Shown: positions 35,626 through 47,394 of the stretch, piece after piece
How the letters are laid out: every line of letters begins with the position of its first letter
Position numbering within the stretch: position 1 is the stretch's first letter
Source of the DNA: Undaria pinnatifida
Lineage: Eukaryota > Sar > Phaeophyceae > Laminariales > Alariaceae
Direction: 5' to 3'
NCBI GenBank assembly: GCA_012845835.1
Contig: JABAKD010000024.1
Location: forward strand, 9,181,103-9,245,102
Length of the DNA: 64,000 bases
Made by a program: the position numbers and the translations under genes
The notes under the pieces: model-generated
Database searches by the model: none
Seen by the model: the letters and a program-made list of their open reading frames with translations, nothing else
What the model was told of the DNA's origin: nothing

Positions 35626-36535
35626 ACGCTCGCACCTGTATCGAAGGGAGAGGTCAGTAGGGCGTGTGATTGGCCGTCTATCCGTCGCCGACTAAATATG
35701 CATAGGATTACGAAGGTAATATAGTTAGTTCCTTGGGGTAATAGGCGGAACGCTGCGTAATGTGGCTGGCAATGTGCTTTATATCGAGACATACGATAGT
35801 CGGTCGATTGGCTTCGTTGTTGCCGAAGTAGGGAGCTTATATTAGGTGCCAAGTCCAGCCAATTCACGACCCTAGACATCAGCGCAAAATAGCCTCCAAG
35901 TGCTGACTTGCAGGAGGAGTAGGCCGGACATTTTTTCTACTATATCTGCCGATATATTTTTGGAGCACCGCGCCGCGCATCGTGTGTTTATATTATCTTG
36001 ACGATAGGGTGCAGCACCCTAGCTGTATAGGGTAAACTTGCTCGCAAACGCAGTTATGGCCTCCGCAAAATGATGTAACAGACAACACACGGTTTAGTGA
36101 TACGGTAGATACGAGGTTCCCCTTCGGGATGGGATTGGCTTCAGATCGCAGGAGTTTCGCAAGTTGGAAAGAATTAACACAGGCGTTCCTATGAGCTACA
36201 CCAGGTACAACCCAAAAAATATCTTGGCAGCTAAAGAAAAAGTAACAAGCCAACGCTCCAGAAACCGGGCAAGAACACCCACCCACAAGCCCAAAAGAGT
36301 GTACCAGGTATACTTAGTTTATATGCAGGCGTGTCTCTGTCGGGAGTTTTGCTGGCAGACATGTACCGGTAGGCATGTCTCTGTCGGGGATCTATAGTAG
36401 GTAAAACAGCCCTTGCTAGATACCTGGCACCAGGTATCGACCTTAGTGTAGGGTCATGTGAGAGCGGCTGCTGCTCCCCAGATGTGGAAGGCTTTATCTA
36501 AAGTGCTGCCCCACACGAGGAACACACAATAGCGC

Positions 36536-36600
36536 CTCGCGACACCTTTGTCTGTGACAAAAACGACACGCTTTCTCCTGGGTGGAACTTAGCAGGCAGG
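36536..36600 (-). pseudogene. Decayed EsV-1-7 exon b remnant
   Basis: On the reverse strand, GTCACAGACAAAGGTGTCGC then GAGGCGCTATTGTG aligns with the end of the exon at 56869-56980 and its donor (GTCACCAGGACAAGGCACTG, then CGAGGTACTACTTTG). One base is missing inside, so frame and the terminal Cys codon are lost, and the donor GT reads GC. It sits between exons a (38387) and c (34571) of the same strand, exactly where exon b is expected. Confidence 0.4.
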
Positions 36601-37324
36601 AGCTGAGTAAAATAGAAGAATCATCGGATTGTCGGTTCGTCACGGCAGTTACACCACGGGTACAAATACTCCGGGGAAAACACGAAAGCACGCCTTCCAC
36701 CTACTGTACGTGTTCCGCCGCACAAGACTGTGCGACACCTCACACCCTTGCTCTGAGCATGCTCAACAGCGCGACGGGAAAAAGCACCACTACCCCTAAC
36801 GGCGGAATAAGACAATACATACATTTATTCGATACCAGTCGACGAGGGAAGAAATTGCTGGAGTCTTCTCACGACGTGATAAAGGTGAAGGCGCATGCCG
36901 CAGAGGGGAGGGGGAAGAAGAGCCTTCTTACTTTGTGACCCTGTACGATATCTGAGTTACGCCTAGGGAGGGAGAAGGAGAAAGGAAAATTGAAGGATAC
37001 TAGAAGGGATGCGCAAGAAGAAGAGAGAAAAAAGAAACATACGGGTAGCTGTGGCTAGAAAGTCGTGCGGCGGGACTTTTTGTAACTGTCGTCGACTAGT
37101 GGGCGTTGGTTTTCGGCGACGGGCCGTCGTAGCAGCCATCTCCAAAGGGGTCCGTAGTGTTCGACACGCCGTAAACTATTGGAAAACTCGACCTTTTGTC
37201 CGTAACAACGCCGGAACCAAACAAAAGCTACAGCCACCCAGGGGAACGCGACGAAAAGAAGAGAAAACGATGCCACAGTGTTGTGAAGGTATTACCGGAT
37301 AGGGGAGAGGGGATACCAAAGCAA

Positions 37325-37645
37325 GACACCAAAAATGGTCTGAAAGAAAAGCAAGCCGGAGCGGTGTGACCACAGGACGAGTCAAGCGCAACATATCTCG
37401 TTTTTTCCTTCTCTTTTCAATTTTTGTTGACATAATTAAGTGAGGCCCCTCCTACTCCCTTGACAGGGCGAGGTCTCTACAAACAAGTCAAGAACGATTT
37501 TTTTCTTCCGACCTCCCCCACGTTGACAGGGGGGGGCTCTAAAAACAACTGAAAAAAGGGGAAAACACGAAAAAATAATGTGCTTCTCTTAATTCGGCCT
37601 GTGATCACAGCGCTCGGGTTGTTTTTCGTTCTCGCTTTTTTCGGA
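37325..37645. mobile_element. Foldback (MITE-like) element, copy 2
   Basis: AAAAATGGTCTGAAAG and CCGGAGCGGTGTGACCACAG on the left face TGATCACAGCGCTCGGGTTG on the right. Two GACAGGG/GGTCTCTA hairpin pieces lie in the middle. This copy is more rearranged than 7065-7345. Confidence 0.7.
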
Positions 37646-37805
37646 GTGTGGTGTTGTTTTCTCTTTTTTTCGCTTGCCCCTGAGGTATCTGCAGTAGTCG
37701 CCTAGTCTAGCCCATAAAAAAACTAGTCGGCGACTTATAGTCAACCAACTCACAGCCTTACTGAACGACCCACAAATTAATTTGATCGCTATATTGTCGG
37801 AGGGC

Positions 37806-37911
37806 AAAAACAATAATAATAGAAATAATAACAAAAGCAACAATAAACATACTACCAACAAACAACAATGATAACAACAGCAACAACAACAAACAACAAC
37901 GGCAACAACGG

Positions 37912-37949
<38 letters not shown>

Positions 37950-38035
37950 ACAACAGCAACAGCAACAACAGCAACAACAACAACAACACCAACAGACAAC
38001 AACGACAATAACAACAACAACACCAACACCAACAG

Positions 38036-38122
<87 letters not shown>

Positions 38123-38155
38123 CCAACAGACAACAACAACAACAACAACAACAAA
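37806..38155. repeat. (CAA)n microsatellite, about 350 bp
   Basis: An almost pure AAC/CAA array has scattered CAG, CAC and GGC variants, with the purest block at 38037-38120. Long Leu, Val, Cys, Gln or Asn frames through it are artefacts. Confidence 0.95.
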
Positions 38156-38386
38156 ATTTATACTTTAATGAGCCCATACAAGTGCGTTTTTCGGTCGAAA
38201 TACGCCAGAAATCCAGGATGAGCACACTACCTTATTATTACCGTATTATTAATAAACTAAAATAATGAGGGCTTCCAGATGAAAACACAGCAGCAGTACA
38301 TCACCTTTGGGTACAGCAGTACAGACTCTGTCGTTCAAACACTTTATTGAAAAATAAAAGTTCAGCGCCCGTGTCACATGTCTCAC

Positions 38387-38537
38387 CGTGTCCGCCCGTA
38401 AATCCTATCATTGTGCTCAATCCTCCGTATCCCGTCTTGAATATGGCTTTCGCACAAAACCGCAGGCGATATTCCGTCGACGCTGGAAGCCTCGTCCAAA
38501 CAGCCGTCCACTTGGCAGTAGGATCTTAGAGGGTGAG
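38387..38537 (-). CDS. EsV-1-7 repeat exon a (locus E/B)
   Basis: This predicted reverse-strand exon is 151 nt, phase 1 in and 2 out. The acceptor is CCGGCAACAG/CT and the donor ACACG/GTGAGA. It encodes a whole motif: C-QVDG-C, VDGISPAVL-C, ES-H, then IQDGIRRIEHNDR. The start offset (two bases plus six codons before the first Cys) and both phases equal those of the exon at 52620-52773. At the end, the Cys that opens the next repeat in that paralog (NCGYKG) is Tyr here (IYGRT), so the next zinc site would be broken. The upstream exon was not found. A partial retroelement lies just upstream on this strand. Confidence 0.8.
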
Positions 38538-38599
38538 CTGTTGCCGGGAGAATTGGAACCTCCCGACCATAGCGTGAAACGCGCCCGGTAACTGGATAA

Positions 38600-38903
38600 G
38601 GGGGGGGGGGGAGACGGGGGGTACTCAGTTTGCGTATGGCCGTAGTCGTATAAATATAGACCCTCGCATCCCTACCATGCCGGGACGGAGCACGTCGGGT
38701 TCTCACCAACCAGGCAGACATTGCTTGCACCAAGCGCGAAGCGCCGTGAGGTGTTCGGCGAGTCGCATGAAGGGTGAACTGCATCCTTCCGAAAACCGCT
38801 CGTAAGACGTACTTCGGCACCTTGTGCCTAGTTTCTTGCTTATGGGTGACAGCGACCAATTAGTTACTTTGTTTTCTGGCGTGGCCACTCCAGAGACAAG
38901 GGG
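38600..38903 (-). mobile_element. Retroelement 3' fragment with C tail
   Basis: The reverse strand reads GTGGCCACGCCAGAAAACAA, then CGAGCGGTTTTCGGAAGGAT, CGTGCTCCGTCCCGGCATGG and CTACGGCCATACGC, ending in a C tract. It is about half the length of the copy at 27785-28372. Confidence 0.8.
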
Positions 38904-39084
38904 GAGGGGGGCGAGGGTATTCTTACCAGAAGTGCTTGTTGGTTGTTCGCGAACAATACGAGGATCTATTAATAGTCTAGACACATGCTCCGGTACAGGT
39001 TCGCCATTTTTTCTGAGGTTTATTGATCACTTGACAAACTACTCTTTGCCTTCTGGCGCAAAAGCTTAACTTGATGAAAAAAAA

Positions 39085-39290
39085 AAGAAAGAGAAAGTGC
39101 AACCCGACGACCGAAGCCATGCTATTATAACAGGTTTACAAAAAAAAAGTAATTCTGCAAAAAGTAGAATAATGGCGAAATTCCGGATATTTCGGGTGAA
39201 GGTGCCCTGTCCTTCAGAAAACGTTTTAGCCAAAAAGAGGTACCTGGTACACCTCACTACTTCAATCGGAGCGCGCGTCGAATGCTAATG
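39085..39290. mobile_element. Composite dispersed element, best copy
   Basis: GAAAGTGCAACCCGACGACC marks the left end. The right end is TTTTAGCCAAAAAGAGGTAC, CTGGTACACCTC and GAGCGCGCGTCG. Most of the array unit at 7935-8655 is present here once, interrupted by TACCTGG. Confidence 0.65.
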
Positions 39291-40374
39291 CTACTATGAT
39301 AGTCGCGTGAAACACGCCGAGGGGTTGAAAAACAGGGGGGCGGGTTTTGTCCTGAAAACGCGTTGGTGAGTTTTCGTTGGTATTGAGAGGAACGACAGCA
39401 GTAGCGAGGGAGGCCACACATACGTGGTATACTTTTAGGTGTAGACAGGGTGGCAAGCACGAGCTAAAATGGCACTTCGTAGGCTGACTCCCGATTTCGC
39501 CTTTATATGTATCTGGTGGAGGCATGAATTAATTGCGCCAGCTGTGATATATGCGTGTACCACCTTTGGTTCGTTTGTGTTTTTTCCCGGGGGTATTCCT
39601 CAGCTCCAGAGTGACTGGAGCCTGTACTGTGACCACGGACTTGATTATGCGAGTTAATGTGAGAACAACAACAATTAAAAACGTACGGTTCTAGGTTGTA
39701 CCCTCCCCGTGTCCAAAAAGCACCCTTCGGCAGCACGCGAATGAATGCGCATGCATCTCGAAATGGCAAAAATTGTCCTTTCTGGCGAAAGTTTTCATTT
39801 CACCTTACTCTCTTGTCGCGCGGATCATTGGGGCGGTAGGCTTTTTCGTCTTTGCGGACCGCGAGGCACTTCCTGGTGAGACCAAGGTACGGGCGTAGAC
39901 CCAACCCAACTCGGACGTAAAACGGGCGAGAAGGGGGCGAGAAACGCAGTTGCGCCGTTTTTCGATTTTATGCTCAATTCCGATCTGCGGACCGGATCGC
40001 CAAACGGTCCTCGGCCAATGAGAGGAAGTGAAAACTACCCTCAAAGATCCTCGCGGCGGGCAGATTGCTAGCTACTGCGACGGTGGCCCTACTGGAAAGT
40101 GTTCTTTCCGTTTCTTACCCCTCCTCGCCATTTCTTCGTAGTACGGTGACCGCATGGCACCGGATGACGTAGGCAGGGATGATGCGGGAAGAAAGGACCC
40201 CGTCGGAAGCGACTGGACGCCACGACTGCTGGTCTGCGATCTGATTGCCTCCACAGCAGCAAAGAGAGGTACGGGCAGGCCTGGCTGATGCTGCCCACCT
40301 AACAAGCATTATTGTTATATTTTCATCCGACAACGTGCAGCGTGAAACCAACTGTTATTAAAACCATGAAAATA

Positions 40375-40560
40375 AAAATACACTCCAGCTGTAAGATCGA
40401 AGATTTTGTCGAAACTCGTTTTTGCAAGCATTAGACTATGGCATTTGTTTTTTTAGGTGATATTTTCTGCCTATTATTATTCTTGGTTTGGGGGCTCCAG
40501 AAACGACTGGATGAGAACTATGGGACCTCCATTATGCCGCTGCATTATTATTTGTTGGTC
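40375..40560 (+). repeat. CTTTGCAAGC element next to a segment shared with 47.2 kb
   Basis: CACTCCAGCTGTAAGATCGA and TTTTTGCAAGCATTAGAC match the copy at 50480. At 40490-40560, GGGGCTCCAGAAACGACTGG and ATGAGAA match 47175-47225. Confidence 0.55.
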
Positions 40561-41374
40561 CACGCACAATACGCGTATGTATGTACTGTACCTGGTAACG
40601 ATCATAAATTAACTTGTGGTCGCTTCGTCCATTCAGTCATAGTTTTAAGTTTCAGTCATCGTTTAACCCTCTAGTCTAACCCTTACGCTGCCATTGATAG
40701 TTTAGTTTGTCTCATTCGACGAGTAGCTGTCTTCTACTCAGTTCCTCCAGGTACCTTTGTCGTGTTTAGCAGGTGGCTTCCGCAGCACATTGACCGTCAA
40801 ATCGCAGATAGGAATGCTGTTGTAAAATAGAACATAATACACTGTTGTCGGGATCCAAGGGGGCTACGTATGATACATTGGGGTAGGCTTTTGCTCGGGA
40901 GGGATAAGGGCGGGTCGGTTAACACTAATTTTGGCATTATTATTCGTCTTCTGGCAACATTTAACCGTACTACATTCATTTGGGATGCGCTAAGGTTAAT
41001 CATTCGATGTAGTTGTGTAACAGTCTGAACCGCAGCATCAAACACCCTTAGTTATTCGTTCGTGTGATGCGTATCTACATCACACTTACTTTGAAAAAAA
41101 TGTCCAAATCTCACGTATTAATTAATTAATTGCAGTTACTAGTATCGTAATATTCGTCAGTTCGAAAGTTTAGAGGGCGCGTAGAGTGACAGATCGATCT
41201 ATCTACAAAATCATACAAACAGTACTACTATTGTAAACCAGAGTACAGTGCGCTTACAATGTCGGGCACACACATCATCATGGTAACCTGACCACCCCCT
41301 CCCGGTATATCACTACTACTGCGGAAATATCAAACAGATCGTTCAGATCAGTCCCGTGGATATGTACTTGTGAG

Positions 41375-41516
41375 AACAACAAACAACAACAACTTGTTGT
41401 GCAGCTGATTGATGTAGATCCGCCAAAAACGATTTGTGTGATCTGAACAACAAACAACAACAACTTGTTGTGCAGCTGATTGATGTAGATCCGCCAAAAA
41501 CGATTTGTGTGATCTG
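41375..41516. repeat. Perfect 71-bp tandem duplication
   Basis: The unit beginning AACAACAAACAACAACAACT and ending TTTGTGTGATCTG is present at 41375-41445 and again at 41446-41516 without a difference that I can see. This points to a recent event. Confidence 0.95.
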
Positions 41517-41855
41517 TACGGTGAGCTGATCTGTTCGACGTGCGAATAGTTTTTCGTGCTTCGACCAACCTTGCTTCGATGGTGGACCTTGGGCTCCGGT
41601 GGAGGAGGGCACAGGCGGCCGGCTCTGAGAACACCCCCCGGTGAAAGCATGCTCTAAAGCAGCAACGGATGTTTTCTGCGAGCAACCGCCCACGTTTTGA
41701 TATTGTTCTTGTCCGACGTAGGCGACTTCAGATGAACTCCAGGGGTTAGGGATTCCGCAAAAAGGATCATGTGTCCCAGATAGTGTGGGCACGCTCGAGT
41801 GGGGAGCTTTAGCGGTGGAAGCCGTACCGTGCATGTCTGGGGGAGGGGAGCGGAC

Positions 41856-42376
41856 AGGGGAGGGGAGGGGAGGGGAGGGGAGGGGAGGGGAGGGGAGGGG
41901 AGGGGAGGGGAGGGGAGGGGAGGGGAGGGGAGGGGAGGGGAGGGGAGGGGAGGGGAGGGGAGGGGAGGGGAGGGGAGGGGAGGGGAGGGGAGGGGAGGGG
42001 AGGGGAGGGGAGGGGAGGGGAGGGGAGGGGAGGGGAGGGGAGGGGAGGGGAGGGGAGGGGAGGGGAGGGGAGGGGAGGGGAGGGAGGGGAAGGGAGGGGA
42101 AGGGAGGGGAGGGGAGGGGAAGGGAGGGGAGGGGAGGGGAGGGGAGGGGAGGGGAGGCGAGGAGAGGGGAGGGGAGGCGAGGGGAGGGGAGGGGAGGGGA
42201 GGGGAGGGGAGGGGAGGGGAGGGGAGGGGAGGGGAGGGGAGGGGAGGGGAGGGGAGGGGAGGGGAGGGGAGGGGAGGGGAGGGGAGGGGAGGCGAGGGGA
42301 GGGGAGGCGAGGGGAGGGGAGGCGAGGAGAGGGGAGGGGAGGCGAGGGGAGGGGAGGGGAGGGGAGGGGAGGGGGG
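41856..42376. repeat. (GGGGA)n pentanucleotide array, about 520 bp
   Basis: There are about 100 GGGGA units. The first 210 bp are uninterrupted, and later units carry GGCGA, GGGAA and one-base changes. The + strand is almost entirely purine. The Gly-Arg-Glu frames through it are artefacts. Confidence 0.97.
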
Positions 42377-42764
42377 CCGGACAGGAAAGGGTAAAAAATT
42401 AGTCCATCCCTACAAACAGAGAAACTGGCAAAAGCTTGGGGGTTAACGCTCTATCAAAGTTGGTGGAGTTCGTGCGAGAGACGCCAAGATGCCGCCATGC
42501 CCCATCTCGGCGCCAGACACAAACAGCCCCAATACCAAAGCAATATCCACATGGCAAAGGACCCTGCTGTGAACACGATTGCTGCTGTCGATGCCCTACA
42601 CAAACCTCTTACGTATTCGCCTACTCGCACGAACACACTTTTCACTCTTCCCCGCCGCATTTCATGCCTCGTTGATGGGGATACATGCTGGGGTCTACAC
42701 TACCGGCCCTCTATAAGACCCTCAGAAGAAGCTAAGCCTAAAAATGAAAGGAATAAGAAACTCG

Positions 42765-42850
42765 CCAGCTGCTATACTGAGTTTAGTGTGGGTAACACCC
42801 TTTCTCAGATAAGAAATCTAGCCTCGAATCAATGTCTCGGTTTCTTATCG
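42765..42850. mobile_element. Short MITE-like element (CCAGCCTGG family), diverged
   Basis: TGAGTTTAGTGTGGGTAACA, then CCCTTTCTCAGATAAGAAAT, ending TTTCTTATC, follows the order of the family copies at 43110 and 50320. Confidence 0.4.
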
Positions 42851-43104
42851 GGGGCCGCACTAGGCTGTATGGGCTGTAACGGTACTGCAAGTCGGAGCCC
42901 ACAAGCCGGGGTTGCTTCGATCCTGTTGTGCACACATCACACATGTCCACCATGCTGCTACGAGTAGTCACCAGAATTGAGCAGGTTTCCTTGGGCTCTC
43001 ATGAAATACCACCTGATAAAATACGACGCCTCACCATGCAAGTGTGTAAAGGCATAGGGGTATCATGCTCGCTGCGTCATACAAGCAATGCACAAGACAT
43101 CTGA

Positions 43105-43205
43105 TGAGAAACGGAAGTAGATACCCAGGTTGGATTTCTTATTTGAAGGAGGGCGCGTGTAACACTAACTTCAGTATACCGGCTCCTGAGTTCCTCATTT
43201 TCCTA
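43105..43205 (-). mobile_element. Short MITE-like element (CCAGCCTGG family)
   Basis: ACCCAGGTTGGATTTCTTAT, GAGGGCGCGTGTAACACTAA and CGGCTCCTGAGTT match the copy at 50320-50405 nearly base for base in order. Confidence 0.6.
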
Positions 43206-44059
43206 GCTACTGAAGTTCTTATTTTCTATTTTCCTGCAAAAATATCATTGTGTCTATCTATTAATATATTTTCAATATATACCACGGTACGTGGTAGGTG
43301 TCCTGTGCTACTTTGCAGCAGCACACCGCGAATAACTCAAGATGCTTCCACGCCTTCACCCCAAATTTCCAAGTTGGGGAAAGGAATCGCCGCCTACGAG
43401 GAAAAGGCACTACTTTCCGTTTCGCAAAGCCCAACTCGCACTGCAGCCAGACAGACAGCAGTATAATAATAGTGCGGCAGTTGTACGACTGAGTTGCGTA
43501 CTCGTGTTATATCACGTCAAAGGCAGATTTCGAGATTTCAAAATGGGTTTTCAAAATACCTACTGCTGTACCTGGTATGTAGTCGAATCCTCTACACAAT
43601 GTTCTTGTGCTTGTGGCGGGAAGGGACGCTAGTATACGTACTGATGTACTCCGTAGCACCTACGAGTATGGCGAGTACCAGGCTGGTGACTTACCAGCCT
43701 GGTACTGACCATGTGGGCCTCCAGCTACGATGCTGCTGTGGGGACAAGATATGCGTAGGAGCGTACACAAGGCGAACGCAACACAAGATACCGCTGGATA
43801 CCGTATCATTTTCGCTGCAAGCGCAACAGACTCCCACCACAAGCACGGCGTGCTTTGCGCTGAATTAGAAACCGTTGATCATCTGTCGATTTGGATCAAA
43901 GCTGTCGATCCCTGGATCACTCTGACATCGACGACAACCACCATCTCTCATCGGTCGTAGCGCAATGAAGGGGCGCTCGAACACCCGAACATCTAATCCA
44001 GCGTACAAACAGAAATAAACACCGTAGTCGAGTCTCGCTAGAACAAGCCACAACTATGG

Positions 44060-44230
44060 GTCTAAATTTAAGAACACTTAGATATACATAATAGTATTAA
44101 AAAAAATATTATATTTATTCCCATATGGATACCAATGTGAGTGGAAATATAAACACAGTTTTGATTCAATATTATAACTTAAGTGATTATTATATTTACC
44201 TCCAGTAGGAAAATTGAAATGGCAACACGA
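44060..44230. other. AT-rich island
   Basis: The base composition changes sharply (ATAATAGTATTAAAAAAAAT and similar). A second AT-rich patch lies at 44650-44720. No gene is recognised from 43.2 to 45.6 kb. Confidence 0.5.
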
Positions 44231-45639
44231 AAATGACAACAAACTGGTTGGAAGGAACTTTTCTACGTGCGTGTATCAGCAAGGAAAGCAGGAAACACAG
44301 CAGGCACCCAGCACCCAGCAGTATCCAGTATCCCGTTCAGGGTGGGGAGTAGTTTCTACAGACCCGGTGTACTGACCTCTGGACACCCTTCTCCAAGCTC
44401 TTGTCTTGGTGTTGTTTAGTGCTGGAGCGCACAACCAAAGAAGAACGGATCGCAGACAGATGAGAGATGCACGATCCACAGCAGCAGCAGCGATGCCACA
44501 CGACGCGGCACAGATTCTAGACTTGAAAACACCAAACAATGGAAAACAATCCGTTTTTTTGGCCAAACTACTTGGAATTAGACTCAGAAAGTTTTACATT
44601 GTTCGGCCAATCATTCTGGTGCGCTACTACGCCCCCCCCGCCCCTTTCATCCAGTATGGCTTAAAATATAAGAAATTTTTGTTCTTAATATTGAAATAAT
44701 AATGGATATTATATTGGCGTACATAGTGCATTTTTTTTCGTCAGAAAATCTTTTTGGTCGTCAGGTGTCGACAGAAACTGCTGCCAGCAGCTACTGCCAT
44801 GTGATGGCTTGCTGGACTGCGCTGCTTTCCTCCTTCCAAAGTTGGATTTCGGATACTCGCCCTGCGCGCAATCAGGGGGGGGGTGCAGCAGTGTACGAGT
44901 AGCTACGTACGGCACATCAGTAGCCACGTAGCTGATATTTGCATGGTGGGGCTGTTGATGGAGCCGAGAACGCGACAGCAACGAACGTGTGTGGTGCTTC
45001 CTGGTATCACATGATGATGCCGCGTTGTGATTCGTGTAGCAGAGTTTCCGCCAGTCGTGACTCCCCCAAGGAAAGTTCGCTTGACTAGGCAGTCAGTATT
45101 CGTGAACCAGGTAGGTTTTCACATACCTACCTTCTACGTGGACTACTGCTGTTGTACTGCTACATGTCTTCTGGCGACAGCTGTAGCAAGCACCACCGTA
45201 CCTGTTACAGCCTCAGCCGTCTACAGCAGCAGTCCTCAGTCTACCGGAGACAACGAGACGCGAGACAGCGTGAGGGGGGGAGACCAACGTTGATGATTGG
45301 CTTGGCGATATTGAGATGTTTTGAATCGGCACAAAACCAGCCGCTTTTTCACACCTCTGGGGCTTGGGACCGGAAGCCTCCCTCTTTCTACGCTATGACT
45401 GATGAATCAGTCAATACACAAGGTCACCTCTAGCCTCTACATGTACATGCCTGCTGGTCCGGACAGCCAACAGAGTGCTTCGTGCTAGAACCTCCTCCCA
45501 GAGGAAAAGAGGACCAAGTCAAGACACGCACAGCCGCATCTCGCAACGCTTCGATCATCCCGGTAAAGAGCTCGTATAACACTCTAAACATTAGACTATG
45601 CATGCCTTCTCGTCGTGTGTTGCGGTTGGGGCGCACGGG

Positions 45640-45830
45640 GGGGCGGGGGGGGTGAGGTACTCATAATATCATGTACGGCCGTAGCTTTTTTTAGTCTTCA
45701 TACCGTAGTCCCTCGCACCCGTGCAATGTCGGGACGGAACACGGGTTCTCACCGACCACGCAGAGTTTGCATGCAATAGGCGCGTCGTGAGTTTCGCACG
45801 GAGGGTGGCTGCATCCCAATTGGACCGCAT
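45640..45830 (-). mobile_element. Diverged retroelement 3' fragment with C tail
   Basis: The reverse strand has CGTGTTCCGTCCCGACATTG, GGTGCGAGGGACTACGG and CTACGGCCGTAC, then a C-rich tract. It is the most diverged copy recognised. Confidence 0.6.
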
Positions 45831-46119
45831 GTGAGTGGCGAGAGGGTACAGGTATAGGCTACCAGGTCCTGGTAACGTGTATTCTGGTCTATGCACTTCG
45901 TCGGACGTACGCTCTTTGAATGCTGTTCGCGCATTACTCCCCTAGCGGTTGTTCGTGTGCAGCAGGTTGATGCGCTGTTGAGTCGCGACGAAGTTTACTT
46001 GTAAGTACCCTGGTATCAGGTACCAGGTATATGTTGCTGTTTTTTCTTGGGGGGGGCGAGGGGCCCCTGCTGGCTGTGTGCATGATATTGTTAATAGTAC
46101 AGCAGTACTGTTGGATGCA

Positions 46120-46985
46120 CGTTATTTTTCTCTTTGGCGGAGCACCGCAGCAGTGTCCACGGAACTCCACGGCATTCCACGGCCATGTCCACGGCGTTCC
46201 ACGGACAACCGCGGACACTCCACGGGATACCGCGGACCTTCCACGGACCTTCCACGGGCTTCCACGGAATGCCACGGCAAGTAGCGGAACACCGTGGATG
46301 CCCATGGCACTCGCCACGTCAATTTCCACGGCACGGCATGATCCACGGCAATGTCCACGGCAGCACCCACGGCAAAGCCGCGGTCATCCACGGAAACGTC
46401 CACGGAAGCACCTAAGGCGCAACGCCCACGGACACGCCCATGGACTCGCCCACGGAAACACCCACGGCAAGACCCACGGCCACGCCCGCAGACACCGAGT
46501 GTCTCACATTATTGTGTTTTTCACAACCGTGGGACTAACCCTAAACCCTAACCCTGTCCCTAACCCTAACCGTAACCCATACTCAATACTATAGTATAGT
46601 ATCGGTCGAAGTGCCCCCTGATGACATCACTGGGGTAAAATGGTTGGAAATGTCAAATAGCGTGTATCAGTATCGGAGGGTTGCTGTGGCAACGGCCGCG
46701 TATTACCGCAGATGGCCGTGGAAATTGCTGTGGTTGGACGTCCGCGGAAACTGCCGTGGCAATTGCCGCGGACTTCCGTGGGTTGCCATGGTTGGTACGA
46801 CGGATTTTGCCACGGACAGAACCGCGGCACGTACCGTGGCCACAACCGTGGCATTTGCCGTGGAAGGGCCATGAGCCGTGGCACTTGCCGTGGAAACCCG
46901 CGGATTTCCACGGTAGCCCGTGGCAACACCCATGGAAATCCAAGAAAGTTCCGCGGTCATTGCTGCGGACCTCCGCCAAAAAGTC
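46120..46985. repeat. Large inverted repeat made of CCACGG words
   Basis: The left arm (about 46120-46475) has some 30 CCACGG/CCGCGG words spaced 9-15 bp. The right arm (about 46690-46985) has them in the opposite orientation (CCGTGG). The outer edges also pair: GGATGCACGTTAT and TTTGGCGGAGCACCGCAGCA on the left face TGCTGCGGACCTCCGCCAAA and ATAATGTGCATCC on the right. The centre is unique and contains telomere-like words. Confidence 0.85.
46537..46577 (+). repeat. Interstitial telomere-like run
   Basis: TAACCCTAAACCCTAACCCT then GTCCCTAACCCTAACC has five CCCTAA-type words with substitutions. It sits in the loop of the CCACGG inverted repeat. Confidence 0.75.
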
Positions 46986-47394
46986 ATATAATGTGCATCC
47001 ATGCGGGGGGGGGCTCCCCTCCTGGCTGTACGGTAATTCACAGATGCTCCGAGCAGTCCGAGTACGGGGGAGGGAGTAAAGGGCAGATACTTCTTGTACT
47101 CGCAGTATTTCGGGGATAGACCTACTAGTGTGGAAAATAATTGGGCGATTATTTCTAGCGATTATTTTTGTAGTTTTGAGGCTCCAGAAATAACTGCATG
47201 AGAAATAAGGGGTGTCCATTATGGCTTCTGATTGTTGGAAATTGGTTTTATTTTGAATTGGTAGGCCTTGCTTTCCCGTTTGCCTTGTTTTTTTTAAATC
47301 TGGCATGTACACTGCTGCTGCTGCCGCAGCAGCAGCAGCAGCCCCGAAAACAACGCGTAGGTGTTGGTCGATAAGTGACGGCATAATCCCGATC

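Noticed and set aside
37589-38225. Long poly-Leu, poly-Val and poly-Cys frames
   Set aside because: They are produced by the CAA microsatellite.
41785-42446. Long Gly/Arg/Glu reading frames of over 200 residues
   Set aside because: They run entirely through the GGGGA array.
46031-46594. 187-residue forward frame rich in His, Gly, Pro and Arg
   Set aside because: It arises from the spaced CCACGG words of the inverted repeat.
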